This document shows, in pieces, positions 13,496-27,900 of a DNA stretch of 64,000 nucleotides. Source of the DNA: Amia ocellicauda (Eukaryota > Chordata > Actinopteri > Amiiformes > Amiidae); the NCBI RefSeq assembly GCF_036373705.1, contig NC_089867.1, positions 9,240,001 to 9,304,000 on the forward strand, in the 5' to 3' direction. The notes beneath the pieces were generated by a model, which did not search any database, was not told the DNA's origin, and was given only the letters and a program-made list of their open reading frames with translations. A program made the translations under genes and the position numbers. Position 1 is the stretch's first letter, and each line of letters opens with the position of its first letter.

Positions 13496-16400
13496 TATAA
13501 AACATGAACATTTTTCTTTGTGTGTTCACTTTTTGGAGTTATTCTGAGACATAGTAAGAGTAAGTACTAGTAATAGATTTGAAATGGGTTCAGTTTGTTT
13601 TAATCTTAAAGCTCTACATGAAAAATAATATACCTTGCTGTCTTATTGACGAGATGTACTGTGTGTGCCTTTCATGAGAATTTGTGGTGATTGTGATTCA
13701 CAGAGACTGTTCCCCGTAGTGCCTCTGCACTCGCTCACTCACTGACGTGTCTTCCAGGTCAACTCTGAATTCTACACAGGGTGGCTGGATCACTGGGGGG
13801 AACATCACTCCGTGGTTAACAAAGATGCTGTAGCAAAGTCACTGAATGAAATTCTTGCACTTGGAGCCAATGTCAATTTGTGAGTAACAGATATATTTTT
13901 AATATAACGTGCTTAAATTTAGGAATAAAATCATAGGGATATACATATTATTTACATCCACTTCCTTGCATGGCTTTAGCGTGTTCTTCCTGTATGTACT
14001 GTTTGTGCAGTGCACCCGGAAGGTATTCACAGCGCTTCACTTTTTCCACATTTTGTTATGTTACAGCCTTATTCCAAAATGGATTAAATTAATTATTTTC
14101 CTCAAAATTCTACAAACAATACCCCATAATGACAACGTGAAAGAAGTTTGTTTGAAATCTTTGCAAATTTATTAAAAATATGAAACAAAAAAAGCACATG
14201 TACATAAGTATTCACAGCCTTTGCTCAATACTTTGTTGAAGCACCTTTGGCACCAGTTACAGCCTCAAGTCTTTTTGAGTATGATGCTACAAGCTTGGCA
14301 CACCTATTTTTGGGCAGTTTCTCCCATTCGTCTTTGCAGGACCTCTCAAGCTCCATCACGTTGGATGGGGAGCGTCGGTGCACAGCCATTTTCAGATATC
14401 TCCAGAGATGTTCAATCGGGTTCAAGTCTGGTCTCTGGCTGGGCCACTCAAGGACATTCACAGAGTTGTCCTGTAGCCACTCCTTTGTTATCTTGGCTGT
14501 GTGCTTAGGGTTGTTGTCCTGTTGGAAGATGAACCTTCGCCCCAGTCTGAGGTCCAGAGCGCTCTGGAGCAGGTTTTCATCAAGGATGTCTCTGTACATT
14601 GCTGCATTCATCTCCCTCGATCCTGACTAGTCTCACAGTTCCTGCCACTGAAAAACATCCCCACAGCATGATGCTGCCACCACCTTGCTTCACTGTAGGG
14701 ATGGTATCGGCCAGGTGATGAGCGGTGCCTGGTTTCCTCCAGACATGACGCTTGCCATTCAGGCCAGAGAGTTAAATCTTTGTTTCTCATTGTTGGAGAG
14801 TCCTTCAGGTGCCTTTTGGCAAACTCCAGGCGGGCTGTCATGTGCCTTTTACTGAGGAGTGGCTTCCGTCTGGCCACTCTACCATACAGGCCTGATTGGT
14901 GGAGTGCTGCAGAGATGGTTGTTCTTCTGGAAGGTTCTCCGCTCTCCACAGAGACACACTGGAGCTCTGTCAGAGTGACCATCGGGTTCTTGGTCACCTC
15001 CCTGACTAAGGCCCTTCTCCCCCGATCGCTCAGTTTGGCCGGGTGGCCAGCTCTAGGAAGAGTCCTGGTGGTTCCAAACTTCCATTTACGGATGATGGAG
15101 GCCACTGTGCTCATTCAATGCTGCAGAAAAACTTTTCCTGTCTCGGAGGTCTACAGACAATTCCTTGGACTTCATGGCTTGGTTTGTGCTCTTAACTGTG
15201 GGACCTTATATAGACAGATGTGTGCCTTTCCAAATCATGTCCAATCAACTGAATTTACCACAGGTGGAGTCCAATCAAATTGTAGTAACATCTCAAGGAT
15301 GATCAGTGGAAGCAGGATGCACCTGAGCTCAATTTTGAGTGTCATGGCAAAGGCTGTGAATACTTATGTGCATGTGCTTTTTTTTGTTTTTTATTTTTAA
15401 TACATTTGCAAAGATTTCAAACAAACTTCTTTCACATTGTCATTATGGGGTATTTGTAGAATTTTGAGGAAAATAATTAATTTAATCCATTTTGGAATAA
15501 GGCTGTAACATAATAAAATGTGGAAAAAGTGAAGTGCTGTACTTTCCGGATGCACTGTATGTCTAAGTATTAAGACTGCACAATTAGCTTTTTAGCAATT
15601 GAACAACTTAAATGTCTTATTCTCTTCCTAGATACATGTTCATTGGAGGAACAAACTTTGGATACTGGAATGGTGAGACTGGACAAGATTACATATTGTC
15701 TATGTTAACAACTGTCTGGGGAATCTCGGTAAAATCGGTTTCATTGCTAAATATTGGAAGCTTTTATGTTCAACTTCGTCATTTTAAACCTCAATTTGTC
15801 AGCAGAACTGAAAGAGATCTGGCTGAATGACTGAATTCACAAATTTACAAACTTGTATTTCTATACAGATTTGGAGGTATTTTTCCAGTTCTGTGGCTCG
15901 TGATTCATATGGAAGTAGGTTTGCCGGCAAAATTTCAGGATAATTTGGTTTAAACTCAGGATTTTCTGTTCTCTGAAGCGAGCTTAAAGTTCAGCCAGCT
16001 GTGTTACCAGAGCAACATGTCCAGCATCTTAAACCTGCTCCCTGTCAGGTTAACTGGAAGTTAGCCGGCTAAGAATATGAATATATTGAATCTGCCAAAT
16101 GAAATTACTTGGGTTGTCAAAAATACGGATACTTCGATACTACCGCAATACCACATTTCAGAAGTATTTTCATTAATATTGAAGTATCTGAGCACTCTAC
16201 TTGTATAACAAAAATTGTGTGATTGCGTCTTTCAATTAAGAAAAAAAGGCTTTTTCTCCACGCAGTGACACCATACACCTCAGGTGGAAACAAAGGCTGC
16301 GTCCCAGATCGCACACTCGCTCCTACACCCTTCGACAAGTGTACATTTCGCGTGATGTTGTATTGCCGTCACAGAGTGTGCACTTGAGTGAGGAGGGTGT

Positions 16401-19400
16401 AAGTGTAGGTGAAGCTAAAGCGCTCAATAGGACACACTTCAGCGCCAGTATTCAGCGCCTTTGCCTTTGACCGAAAAAGTACCTACGCAGTCTTTTCTTG
16501 TCATCTGTCTGTATTTAATTAAAATAATAATAATTTTGAAATGCATATATAAATATAAGTATGTATTTGGTGCTTTTTGTCAAAATAATTTGACAGCATG
16601 TTATTTTTCCCTTTGTTTTTTTTGTACATTGTTCATTTTTATTATTATTATTTTGTATTTATTTAATGTATTCATTTAAAGTCGGGTAAAACAAAAATAT
16701 AATTTACAATGACAGCCTGGCAAGTGGTATTTGTAAGTTTTTCATATTTAATGATTCAAGAATGACTTGTTCGTTGACTTATAATGTCTTTGGTCTTATT
16801 TTGTATCTCTATTTTTAGAATTGATACATCGTGTCTCGCCCAAACATGATATATATTATTCTTAGGTCATATCGCCCAGCTCTAATTCAATATAATGTTC
16901 ATTGCCTCCTCATAGCCTTCCATATTAAGCGCTGAAATAGGCAACAGCTCTTCTGCCTTCACCAAATCCTATGTTTGACGTGTCTAAATGGGAACACGCA
17001 CTTATCCTTGATGAGCTAAGTCTGGCTTAGGCTAACCGGCTAATTAAATCCGAGATCCTGGATATCTGTTGGTGCTTTAGCTTAAGCTGGGATAACTCAA
17101 TTTAGCCTGGATTTGTTAAACCATGTATGAAGAACAGACCCCTGGTCTTCTATCTTTATTGCCACTAGTCAACATTTTAATAATAATAATTATAAAATGT
17201 ATCCTGGACCGCTCAAACCCCTTGGTCATTGAAAGCACATTGAAGAAAATGCATAATTCTGAGACTATTTTCTGTGTCTTAAGGTGCTAACTCTCCGTAC
17301 GCCCCCCAGCCAACCAGTTACGATTACGATGCTCCTCTGACGGAAGCCGGGGATCTCACAGACAAATATTTTCTTATTCGGGATGTTATCAGAATGGTAA
17401 GACTCATTCAATATCCTCAGATTTTCAGATTGTATTTAAACCTATCCTTTGAATTGTAAGAACAAATGGAAACTATACCCACTCATTATAGACACAAATT
17501 ACCTAGATACCACAGTAATGTGATTTGCATGATTACTTTATTAATACATTTCTTAGCACATGCCCTAATACAGGGTGTTTTACCATTTATACAAACATGT
17601 CAAAGCATTACAAAAGTACAATAGTATAATTGTTACAAAATACAATAAGCATACATCCTAGTACAATGAGGTAACAAGTGCACACATAATACAGTTAATT
17701 CATAGGTAAGTGCTAAAGAGGGGTGGGGCATAGAAGAAATATATAGTTTTTATATTTCTTCTGATATATTTCTCAAAGTATGAATATTGTTTTCTTTTCC
17801 TCCCTAAGATTTTACTATATATACATCCGTGCACAAATACACACACACTGCATTGTTTCTAAATCAGTATTTCCTAATTATTCTTAAAATATTTACTAAA
17901 AGTCTTTTATAACCATCCTCCTGTCATTAATAAATATTTTATAAAATGGTTAGGAACCATTAATTCCATTTATAAATCAAATCTATAAACCTTTGTAAAA
18001 TATGATTGACCATTTTTATTAAAAAAAAAAAAACAAGTGTATTGGGAGCTACCAACATTTACGATAAAGATGATAAATGAACCCACAATTCCAGAGTCTG
18101 TACAATCGACCAGTAGTGACTTCAGTGAGCTGACATCCTGTCTTCACTCGAGCAGCAGTCATTTAGCTCTTTCTGTAAGCCTTCTGCACTAAGGAAAGGA
18201 AGACGCATGTCATAGTGAATGTACTCAACCTCCCTTTACAAGTACACTTTGCAAGTATAGATATGAAAGCACGTGAAACCACTGCAGACCCCTGAGTCAA
18301 TAGCATCATTGAACCATTCAAACCACCGTGCACTGAGTTCTCCTCTGCACAGTCTGTAATTAATAAAGCCATTTATGTGCACAAATTCAACCTTATACAA
18401 AATGTTTTGTGAGTTCTGTATGTGTATATATTTTCCCATGTCCATTTTTTAAAAGAAAATATATATTGATCCTAGAATGTTCAGTTAATTGAACGACATT
18501 TACATTTGTCCCCAAACTTACCATGCTTTTTTTGGGGTTTGTTGTTACAGTACAAGAATGTTCCAGATGGACCTCCACCACCAACAACACCTAAATTTGC
18601 ATATGGTGCTGTAAAAATGAAGATGGTAAGTGTCAGTTCTGGTCAGACATGATCTTAGCATGTATCATGTTGGAATACATGTCCATATGAGGGCTGTTAC
18701 AAGAGATTTCACTTCACAGCGACACCAAATTAAGATCAGTCAGGGTGTGCTCGTCATGTAGTCCCATGGTGGGAATTTTGCTTTTGTTTTACCATGACTG
18801 ATAGTATGCTGACCAATGTATGAGATCATCTTTGCAACTCGACTTTGATTCAGTTTCTGACACTAGAGCTTTATAATGCTGTACACAACATGTTTTTAAA
18901 TACACCCTATAGGTGTGCAATAACGGAAATACCAGACACAATCGCTTATTTAGACCTCTTTAGTTTTTAAGGTTTACTTGGTTTTCTAATAATATTTGTT
19001 ATTGTTTTTTGCTGCCTGTGACAGCCTTTTGATGGTGTCAATGGAGAGCAGTTGTTAAAACCCCTTGCAGAAAGAAACCACAAGAGATGTGTGGTTAAGG
19101 TGTTGGAATATAAAAAAAAAACAGACAAAAGCTTGGTCCAGAAAGAATTAGACAGGAGGTAAATATGCTGATCATATGATAAGCAAATAGGCTGCCGTCG
19201 TGCAGTGAAGTAGTGGCTGTTTTTAAAGTGCAAGAGTAAAAATATGAAATCTTTTGGCAACTTCCTCACTAAAACCTCAGTGAGACTATAGCCTTCGATG
19301 AGATGAGTCTATAAGCGACAGTAGGATTTTGTATTAAACTAATGGTCTATTTTGTGTTGATCCGTCCACAGCTCAAGACTGTTGCTAGTGCCCTAGACAT

Positions 19401-22400
19401 GCTCTCCTTCTCTGGGCCAGTCAAAAGCATTTACCCTCTGACCTTCATCGACATGAAACAGGTGAATAAGCTCATTGTATCAGAAATAATTGTATTTGAC
19501 TAGCAATATAGCACTGCATGAAGTGTGGTTTTCTGCGGAATAAAACCACTGCTCATAATAAAACAGCCCATCGTAGACAATTGTTGACTATATGTACAAA
19601 GATATCTAAATAATTATAATAAGTAAGTTAGTTGCATTTATTCTACACATGATTTCATTATGTATTTTTAGCATGAATAAGAAAACTGCCCTTTGCTGCT
19701 GACACGAATACTTCAATGGTGAAGGATTATTATAGGAATACTGTCCTTTGGTATGGAACTGTAAAGGTTAATATACTTCCTATATTTTTTAATTACATTT
19801 TTAAATTTCGTTTACTTTTAAAAGCATTTCGGATTCATGCTGTATCGAACTAAGTTGCCTAAAGACTGCAGTAAGCCCACCCCTCTCTCTTCACCGTTAA
19901 ATGGGGTCCATGACCGAGGCTATGTCACAGTGGATGGGGTAAGTTCAATTTCTCTTTCATTTAAAATTACACTAAATACCATTCCCAAACAGAAAATCTC
20001 CTCAAAATGGGATTTATTAGTGTTTTACTGTATTTTGCATTGTAGTTGAACCATATGTTAAGAGGAGCCATGTTCGTTATCTCACAAGCACAGTACAGTA
20101 ACATGCATCTGCATTGCCTCTGTAGGTTCCTCAAGGCATTCTGGAGAGAGACAAGTGCTTAAGTATCAATATAACTGGGGCAGCTGGAAGCGAGGTGGAC
20201 ATCCTTGTGGAGAACATGGGCAGAATAAACTATGGCAAATACATCAATGACTTTAAGGTAAATATTCTTGCTATTGTATAGTTTATACCTGCAGAAAAAT
20301 GGCAGAATTTAGAATCTCTGCATCTGTCTCTGACCCTTCTGAGAATTCTGTTATTACAGAACAAAAATAACTTCCTTGTTATGTACAGCCATAATATTTA
20401 CACTGTACTGATTCAGATTTCAGATGTTGAGGGTTTGTAGATTAATAGCAGGTATTCCAAACCCTGATACTCCATTCTCATCTTTCACCCAAAGGTGTCA
20501 CTATTTGGCCAGAAAGAGGCTTCACCTAGACCTTATTTTTAATTTTTGTTAAGATTTTCCTTAGATGAGGATTTTCCTCAGACTGTGGGTTTATAGTATG
20601 TTTGTTCTTTAAACCTTGAATTCTGAGGATGCCCAAGTGCTTTCCATTCTGCAGAAGACATACCTAAAGGAAGAAGAGATCGAAGTCTTTAAAAACAGAA
20701 GATGTGGGAAATCAGTTGAGAGCATTGCACCTTTGCATCTTTTAAATGAAAATGCATTCTTCAAAATCTCAGTAATGTATTCTTTTCTTTATTATAATAT
20801 ATAATTTTGCTCAACAGGGGCTTGTGTCCAATCTTACCCTTGGTTCTGATACCCTGAGTAACTGGCTGATCTACAGTTTAAGCATTGACGAAGTAGTCAG
20901 CAAAGGCTTTTTCTGGAAAGGAAGCCATGGCAGGAATGTGTTTTCTCACTCTGCCAAACTGACTACTCCTGCATTCTACGGCGGCAGCTTCAGCATTCCC
21001 AGTGGCATCCCTGATCTCCCTCAAGACACCTACATCCACTTCCCAGACTGGAGAAAGGTAGGGCTTCTAGCCTTTCTAAGCGTATTGGCCAAATTGCTTT
21101 TAAATCAGTGCAAATTTGGGATTAGATTTTGATTATATATCTTTAAATTCTCTCCTGCTCCCAGTCTTAAATAAAGTTCACAGTAATATTTCCTCTGAAT
21201 AAACAAGGAACTGAAAGCAGAAGTCTGTTTTTTTTCTTGCAGTGTCATCATAACTGACTCGGATTGTGGTGCTTGGTAGCAATACGTTTTATTTCCACTC
21301 ATACAGACAATTCCATGGTAACACGATGTAGCCCTATGACTGGTATAATGACTTAATCCCAGTGTAAGTGCCGTGCTTTAATGGTTGCTCTGGTTTTTCA
21401 AGGTGAAGGACAAGCCTACTCATTATTTAGGACATGCTTACTTATTTTGAAAGTCAGGAATAAAAGCTATGAATACAACTCTTATTTATATTAGTCAGCT
21501 CTTCTGTGTATTTCCTCATTTTTACCGCAGTTTATCTTATCGTGTAAATAAGACCTTCAGTTAACCTTTTTTTTTTTCTTTTGAGAAATGCAGCTACAGT
21601 AAACTATTTTCTTGAACATACTGTATTTCCTGGCTTTCCTTTTTCTGTCCAAAAACCTACTAGTTTAATTTATTTGTCTGTTATGCATTGATACTGTTTT
21701 TTTAGGATGTTAAAGTTCAATAGTTACATGTAGGAAAAACGAATGTCTACCGATTTTTTTTTTTTTTTTTTTTTAATTATTGTTGCAAATTGTTAAAATA
21801 AGATAGAAAGTACCAATAATAAATAAATAGTTTAAAATGCAATTTTAAATAAATATCAATGACAAATTACAGCACAATACCGACGCAGTGCATGATGTGT
21901 GGTATAACGTTGTTCATTTTATTCCATGGATTTGTACAAAGGTAGGATGTGTTCTTGCATTCAAGGAAATTGTAGGTGGAAGAATGTAATATTGCTTTGA
22001 TGAACACAAACCGCATGCAGTGACTAACCTTTTAATTCAGTGCATTGCAAAGGCAACTGTGCTACGGAAGCTGAGCCTGGCATTCTCAAGGACAGTGGTG
22101 AAATTCAGTCACTGTGCTGTGTGGGTACATTCTTGCAAGGAAATCCTGTGTTCTGAAAACTTTAAATGAAAATTGTGCGTGTGCGTGTATCGATCCACTG
22201 CTGGGTGAAGACATCCTCGAGATGTTATGTATTTCACCTGCATAGGTGTTCAGTGCATTTTTTTTGGAAGGTTAATATACTTCCTATATTTTAAGACTCA
22301 TGAAAGCAGTTGTGTTTATTGTAACTGAAAAATAGTTTGTATAAATACTGGTTCAAACTTAAGAATTTAGATTGCAGGAAATAAATGTAGTCTACATGTT

Positions 22401-24853
22401 TATAATCATTGGAATAGTGCAACATTTTTAAATGGCAGCGTGCCAAACACATTGCAAGAAGAACAGATCAAAGATGGACAAAGTAATGCAATGAATGCAT
22501 CCCAAGAGACGAAAAATTACCACCTAAAAGAAGGGAAGATGAAATTATAAACTTTGCAGGCATTACATTGAAAACAGAAGCTGTAATTCGAAGCAAATGG
22601 AAACATTGGGGAGCCTTCATCAAACTGATGGCTATGTATATATAATTTGAAAGAGTGATGCTACCTTTTCCAAGAACAACCTACACAGTGATAAAATTAT
22701 AAAGGTTTAGAGAGGGGGTGTTGCTTCTGATTGCAGATCGGTTGGACTGCACGGTATCTAAGTTTTACCTTACGTCTTTGCTGATAACAATCTGCATTTT
22801 TAGAACAGGGATGAGTCACAGCTGGTGCTAGTAGATCTGTTGATTGTGACTCTCTCAGTATGTCAGACTTTATCCACAATGCATCGATGCTTGCCCTGCG
22901 ATGGACTGGCATCTCGTCCGGGGGAGCCCTGCCTTTCACTCTTTGCCTGCTATGTTAGGCTCCGGCTGCCCATGAATGCTGTGCTGGCAGAAGTGGTTAT
23001 TGAACAGTTTTGCTATTTTAAGAGGATTAAGAATACAAACCTTTTTTTTTTCTCTCACACTTTTTCCTCATTCTTCCCCCTTGTGAGTAGAGTACTCTCA
23101 AGGTGCAAACTAAATTCTGTAGGTACTGATATGAATTGTACAAAAAGTAGATTGTTCCTGCAGTCATTCCTGACTTCAACTATTAACCACACTTCTGTCC
23201 TTGACAAGATATGCGTTCAGATTGATTTACAGCAATTAATTTATGCAGTCCTTTAAATTAAAAGCAGCATTAATTGATGATGGGTATTTTCAGTTTTTTT
23301 AATGAATTATTCATTGGTTTCAATGCTATTGCACTGTAATGCTGTTCTGGAGTTCTTCCAACACAAGAAAAATTGTGTGTGATGCTGTTTTCATTAGGGA
23401 AATACCCATGTCACATGGTTAAAAAGGAATAACCCCCCATCCCCAAAAATACAGAACTTGTTCCTAGCACTTATTCTACTGTTCCCGTGGTTATTTGTAT
23501 TATTATGGTTATAATTATAGACCTTTACTGTGAGGCCGATTTTATTTATTTATAATTTTTTTCTATTATTCCTTCCTATGGCTACTTTTTCAATCTCATT
23601 AATTGTAATAAAAGTAAGTACTTACAGACACGCACACAATACAGTAATGATTAAGATTTTACTATGAATTGGACTTTTATGAACACACTACCTTGTTTTT
23701 TTATTTTACTGTATATTGAGTTACTTTATATTTTAAAGCAAAGCTATTTGTGCTTTTTAATCACTTTTAATGTGATCCTTTATAATAAAGGATAATAATA
23801 TATAAGAATGTGTGTGTATATATAAATAAATATATCATTATATAATAAAAATAGTACTGCAGACATTGTCCCTTTAAATAATTCTAGCAATTGTTTTGGT
23901 AAATGTAACCTTAGGTTTCAAGACATAACTAATACTGAAACCTTTCTTAAAGAGCATTTCTTTTATAAGTAAAGGATGAGTAATATTTAAAGAGAAACAT
24001 TTGCAGGTGGATTTTGTGAAGATTCCAACTGAATTATAAATTACAGTTTACTAATTCATGGCAGTAAATCTAAAATAATGAATTTACATAGGGTACAAAT
24101 ACAGTACATATCGTCTCCAATTATAAAACAATAGACATTTTGCAAGCGTCATTTACCAACCAAACCTGTTGATTTTATCCCATGCTAACTGTTCTACATT
24201 TAAGTAATCCTGCATTAATTTACCATTTAAAGTATTTTATCAACTGGTGAGTAATGTGGTTAAGAAACAAACCAGCAAAACAAACTGATTACTAATTATA
24301 TGATAGCATTCTTATCATACCTGTGATCATGTCAGACCTTTTTTATGCAGTTCTATTAACTAAACATATTCAGAACATGGAAGTGTGATATATAACATGA
24401 TTATTGTGAACACACATGGTTATATCTTTATTGATTATTTGTTGCTATGACTTTATAAACTCATACTTGTGGTTTTGATCTTCAAAGAACTCTAAATGTT
24501 CCAAGACAAACTGTTCTTTCTTTACTGACTTGTAATGAAAATGAGTTTTGAAGCTATACTCCAGTGACACAAAGATAAGGAAGCAGAACTTGCAGGTAAT
24601 TGTTTCTTAGAATGATTCTGTAAGCCAATGTGCATTTTTCAGGTACAGAAACCCATGTCTCTTCTAACCACTACTACTTTGGATGCCAAAACAAAACAAA
24701 CAAAGCCTGCAATCTGCTTTTTAATTTGGGAATATTGGTAAAAATGTATGCTTTGTAAATAGACTGTATGCCTGCAGTTTAGATATAGAGAAAGCTCTCT
24801 TCCTATATCTTACATGTTAAGGTTGTTTTAGAACACTCCATCTGTGCACAAAG

Positions 24854-24941
<88 letters not shown>

Positions 24942-27900
24942 ATTACTTTTAACTCGGAATTGAGGAACAGAAAACAGGAAATCAGATTGTTTAAGATAAG
25001 GACGCAGATGCTTATACTTCAGATAAGCTAACAAAAGCCGACATTTGCATAATCTTTGGAGGCAAGCCCATGCATATCAGTTTATATTTGATCCTGCGCA
25101 ATAAAGCAGAAAATATATTTCCAAAATTACAGTCTGTTTTATTGGCATTTCACCATAATAAATTCTTAATTCAAACCTACATTGATCCAGTGCCACATTG
25201 CAGTGTCACAGTTGGCAACTTAGAAGATAAAATTCTATTTCCCTTTCTTCCAAGCATCTGACAGTACCAAAATCTCTAGAGGAACTTGTATGAATGTGCC
25301 AATTTCAGGTAGGCTTCTGGAATTCTACAATCATTTTATGGAGTGTAGTACTTGTTGGCTACATTCTTCTCCTCCCAAAACTGGGTTCAGTTGCTGCACT
25401 ATATCAGAGTCCTATCCCAGAAAACTCATCCGCTTGTACCACCTTAAGCCGAAATAAGCATAGTTCGTTATGTGCCACATTGATGTGAAAGAAAGTTTTA
25501 TAGACCTTTATTCAGTTTTCCTAAAAAAATATCAATATCTACATCATCTACAGACGCTAGTCCATTGTCATCAGACTGGAAGGCTTAATTAGAATTAGTG
25601 ACGCCACAGCTTTTTTTTGTTTCAATAATGTTACCTGTTTATTCAGACTTAAAGTACTGTTTTGGGGCTTTCCTTGAAATGTTTGGCTTGCTTTTAATTC
25701 TACTGATTTGAGTCACTTTGAGCAAGATGTCTTCTAGATGTGAACAGGTTTTGGTTAGTCAAAATCACAAAACCTTGCACTACTGGAGTAAAAGTTGCAT
25801 TATATACAATGTTGTAGATATTGGTGGGTAATTGATTGGGAGCCCCTGTGATCTGTAAATTCTCCTGACTTATTTTCAGTTTGACCCTAAAATATATTTA
25901 ATTAAATGATAACTGGTCCAAATGCTAGTCTTTATCCACTGGTATTTAATGCATAATGGTAAACCATCAGTATTGAATTTTGATGAAAGAAGTACACCTT
26001 TAAGATCAAATAATAATGTTGCTATTTAACCAACAGAGGTCAGTGTGCATTAATTCTCAAACCCTTTTCAGCTTCTAATTTTATAATTGTTTTCCCTTCT
26101 TCCACAAGAAAAAGAAAAAAATATGTGCACGCCATCAGATTGAACCACTGGGACTACTTATCTAGCTAGATCTTTATAGATTTGAAGGTCAGATGTCAGA
26201 GCTTGCTCACCAGCAGATTTCACATTAATTACATATGCCCATTTATTTAGTTTGTTCTATATTAATATTTTCTTTTAAGCCTGTATGAAAAAGTATCAGT
26301 ATTCACACAGCATTTAGATTTGCCCATCTATAGTATTGGTTATGAGAAGGTAGAGCCAAAGGTAAATGGTAGGTAGGTGTATGGTGAAGCCATAGATTGA
26401 CTCATACAACCCACAGATCTTTCTCATGACAGTAAAGATGACTCCTACACAGACAGACACAGGATCACTCTTAATGTTTCCATTTACATCAAAATCTCAT
26501 AAACGATCAGCTTATCAGTGTCGTTCAGTGTATGCACACCTCGGCTATAGATGGATCCAGTAAATGGATAGATACACTCAATGCCCACCAGTCTGCACAC
26601 GAACGAACTCAACAGACTATTTCCTTGATTTACGTTTTTTCTCAATTGCTTCAGCACATTTCTCCAAACAGAAATAGCATTTTCTAAACAATTAACACGT
26701 GCCCCAAACTGAAACACATTTTGCCAAATTGACACCAATCCTTTGCAAAATTTCTCAAAACAGCAAATACATGTCACTAAATCAAATCAAGTTAATCAAC
26801 AGTATCATTTGTCATCTAATGGAAAGTTATTTCCATCAGCCACTTAGGCACAATGAACACTAACTATGAGCATCAATAGACATGGTCAGCTCTGTACATG
26901 CTCTCTTTGTTGTCTTCCGCTTGTTTGAAATAAAGCGTAAATGGTCCATTAGCATTTCACCCCAGTATGAGCTGAACTTGTGTTCTCTGAGTGACTCATA
27001 TCAAGAAGTCCAAATGTTCTTGATGCATCGAATTAAGATATTCAGGACCAAGCTGGTTATGACAAAAAAAAAATATATATACATTTAAAAATAGCAAAAC
27101 ACAGTGTAATTGTTACAAAGTTTGGCATATTACATTCTATTGTACAGGAGGTTGGGAATGCAGTTAGTTTTATTTAATGGGACAACAGTAAAGAACAGGT
27201 CCCCTTTGATGCTGCACAGATGGGAATATCCCACCTCTCTGGCCTGGCACTGACTGTGGCTCTGATCGGTGAGACTCCTCCCACGACTGCTCTCTCTGGA
27301 CAAACTGAAACACACTTCTGCCAAGTATATGAATACATGTGGCAACTTATTTGTTGAATAAGGGAAACACAAAATTAAGATGGGTAGCCATTGTAACTGT
27401 CTGCAGCTAAGTATTGTAAGGAAATGCATGACTGTGATGAGCGCTGACCTGTACAGACTGGAAACTCATCTCCTTCACTCTGTCACTGTTCCTGTCAAAG
27501 GTACCTGTACAGCTGTTTCATCATTAGTTGGTGTCGATTCAAGACCAGGTCAGCAGTTGCCAGACGGACATGTTGTACATTCTGAAATATCTGATGTTCT
27601 TGTGTAATCTGGATCTCCCACAAACATACGGAGTTGTTTGAAACCACTGTATCTACAATGGCAGCCTCCTGTTTTTTCCATTAGAAATGGTCAAGGAAGA
27701 TGTTGGAAAAACTCCTGATGTGTATATCGTATAGTACTGTAATACATTGAAGTTATCTATGGTCACTTAACCTATTCCCATTTCTGAATACTTTAATTAA
27801 TGATGCCACATTTTACCTGCTTAGATTGAGCTGCTCCCTCTGCCCAGCCTCTCACATTGAAAGGCCATGGTTTATCACATGATCAATGATAGTGGCACAT

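Noticed and set aside
14247..15400. Long + strand ORFs (127 and 206 codons) in GLB1 intron 8
   Set aside because: Antisense shadows of the minus-strand Tc1 transposase.
22825..23256. 143-codon + strand ORF in GLB1 intron 15
   Set aside because: Overlaps a SINE-like fragment and has no recognisable protein motif.
24828..25034. 68-codon minus-strand ORF rich in Ile-Tyr
   Set aside because: It only translates the (TA)n microsatellite.
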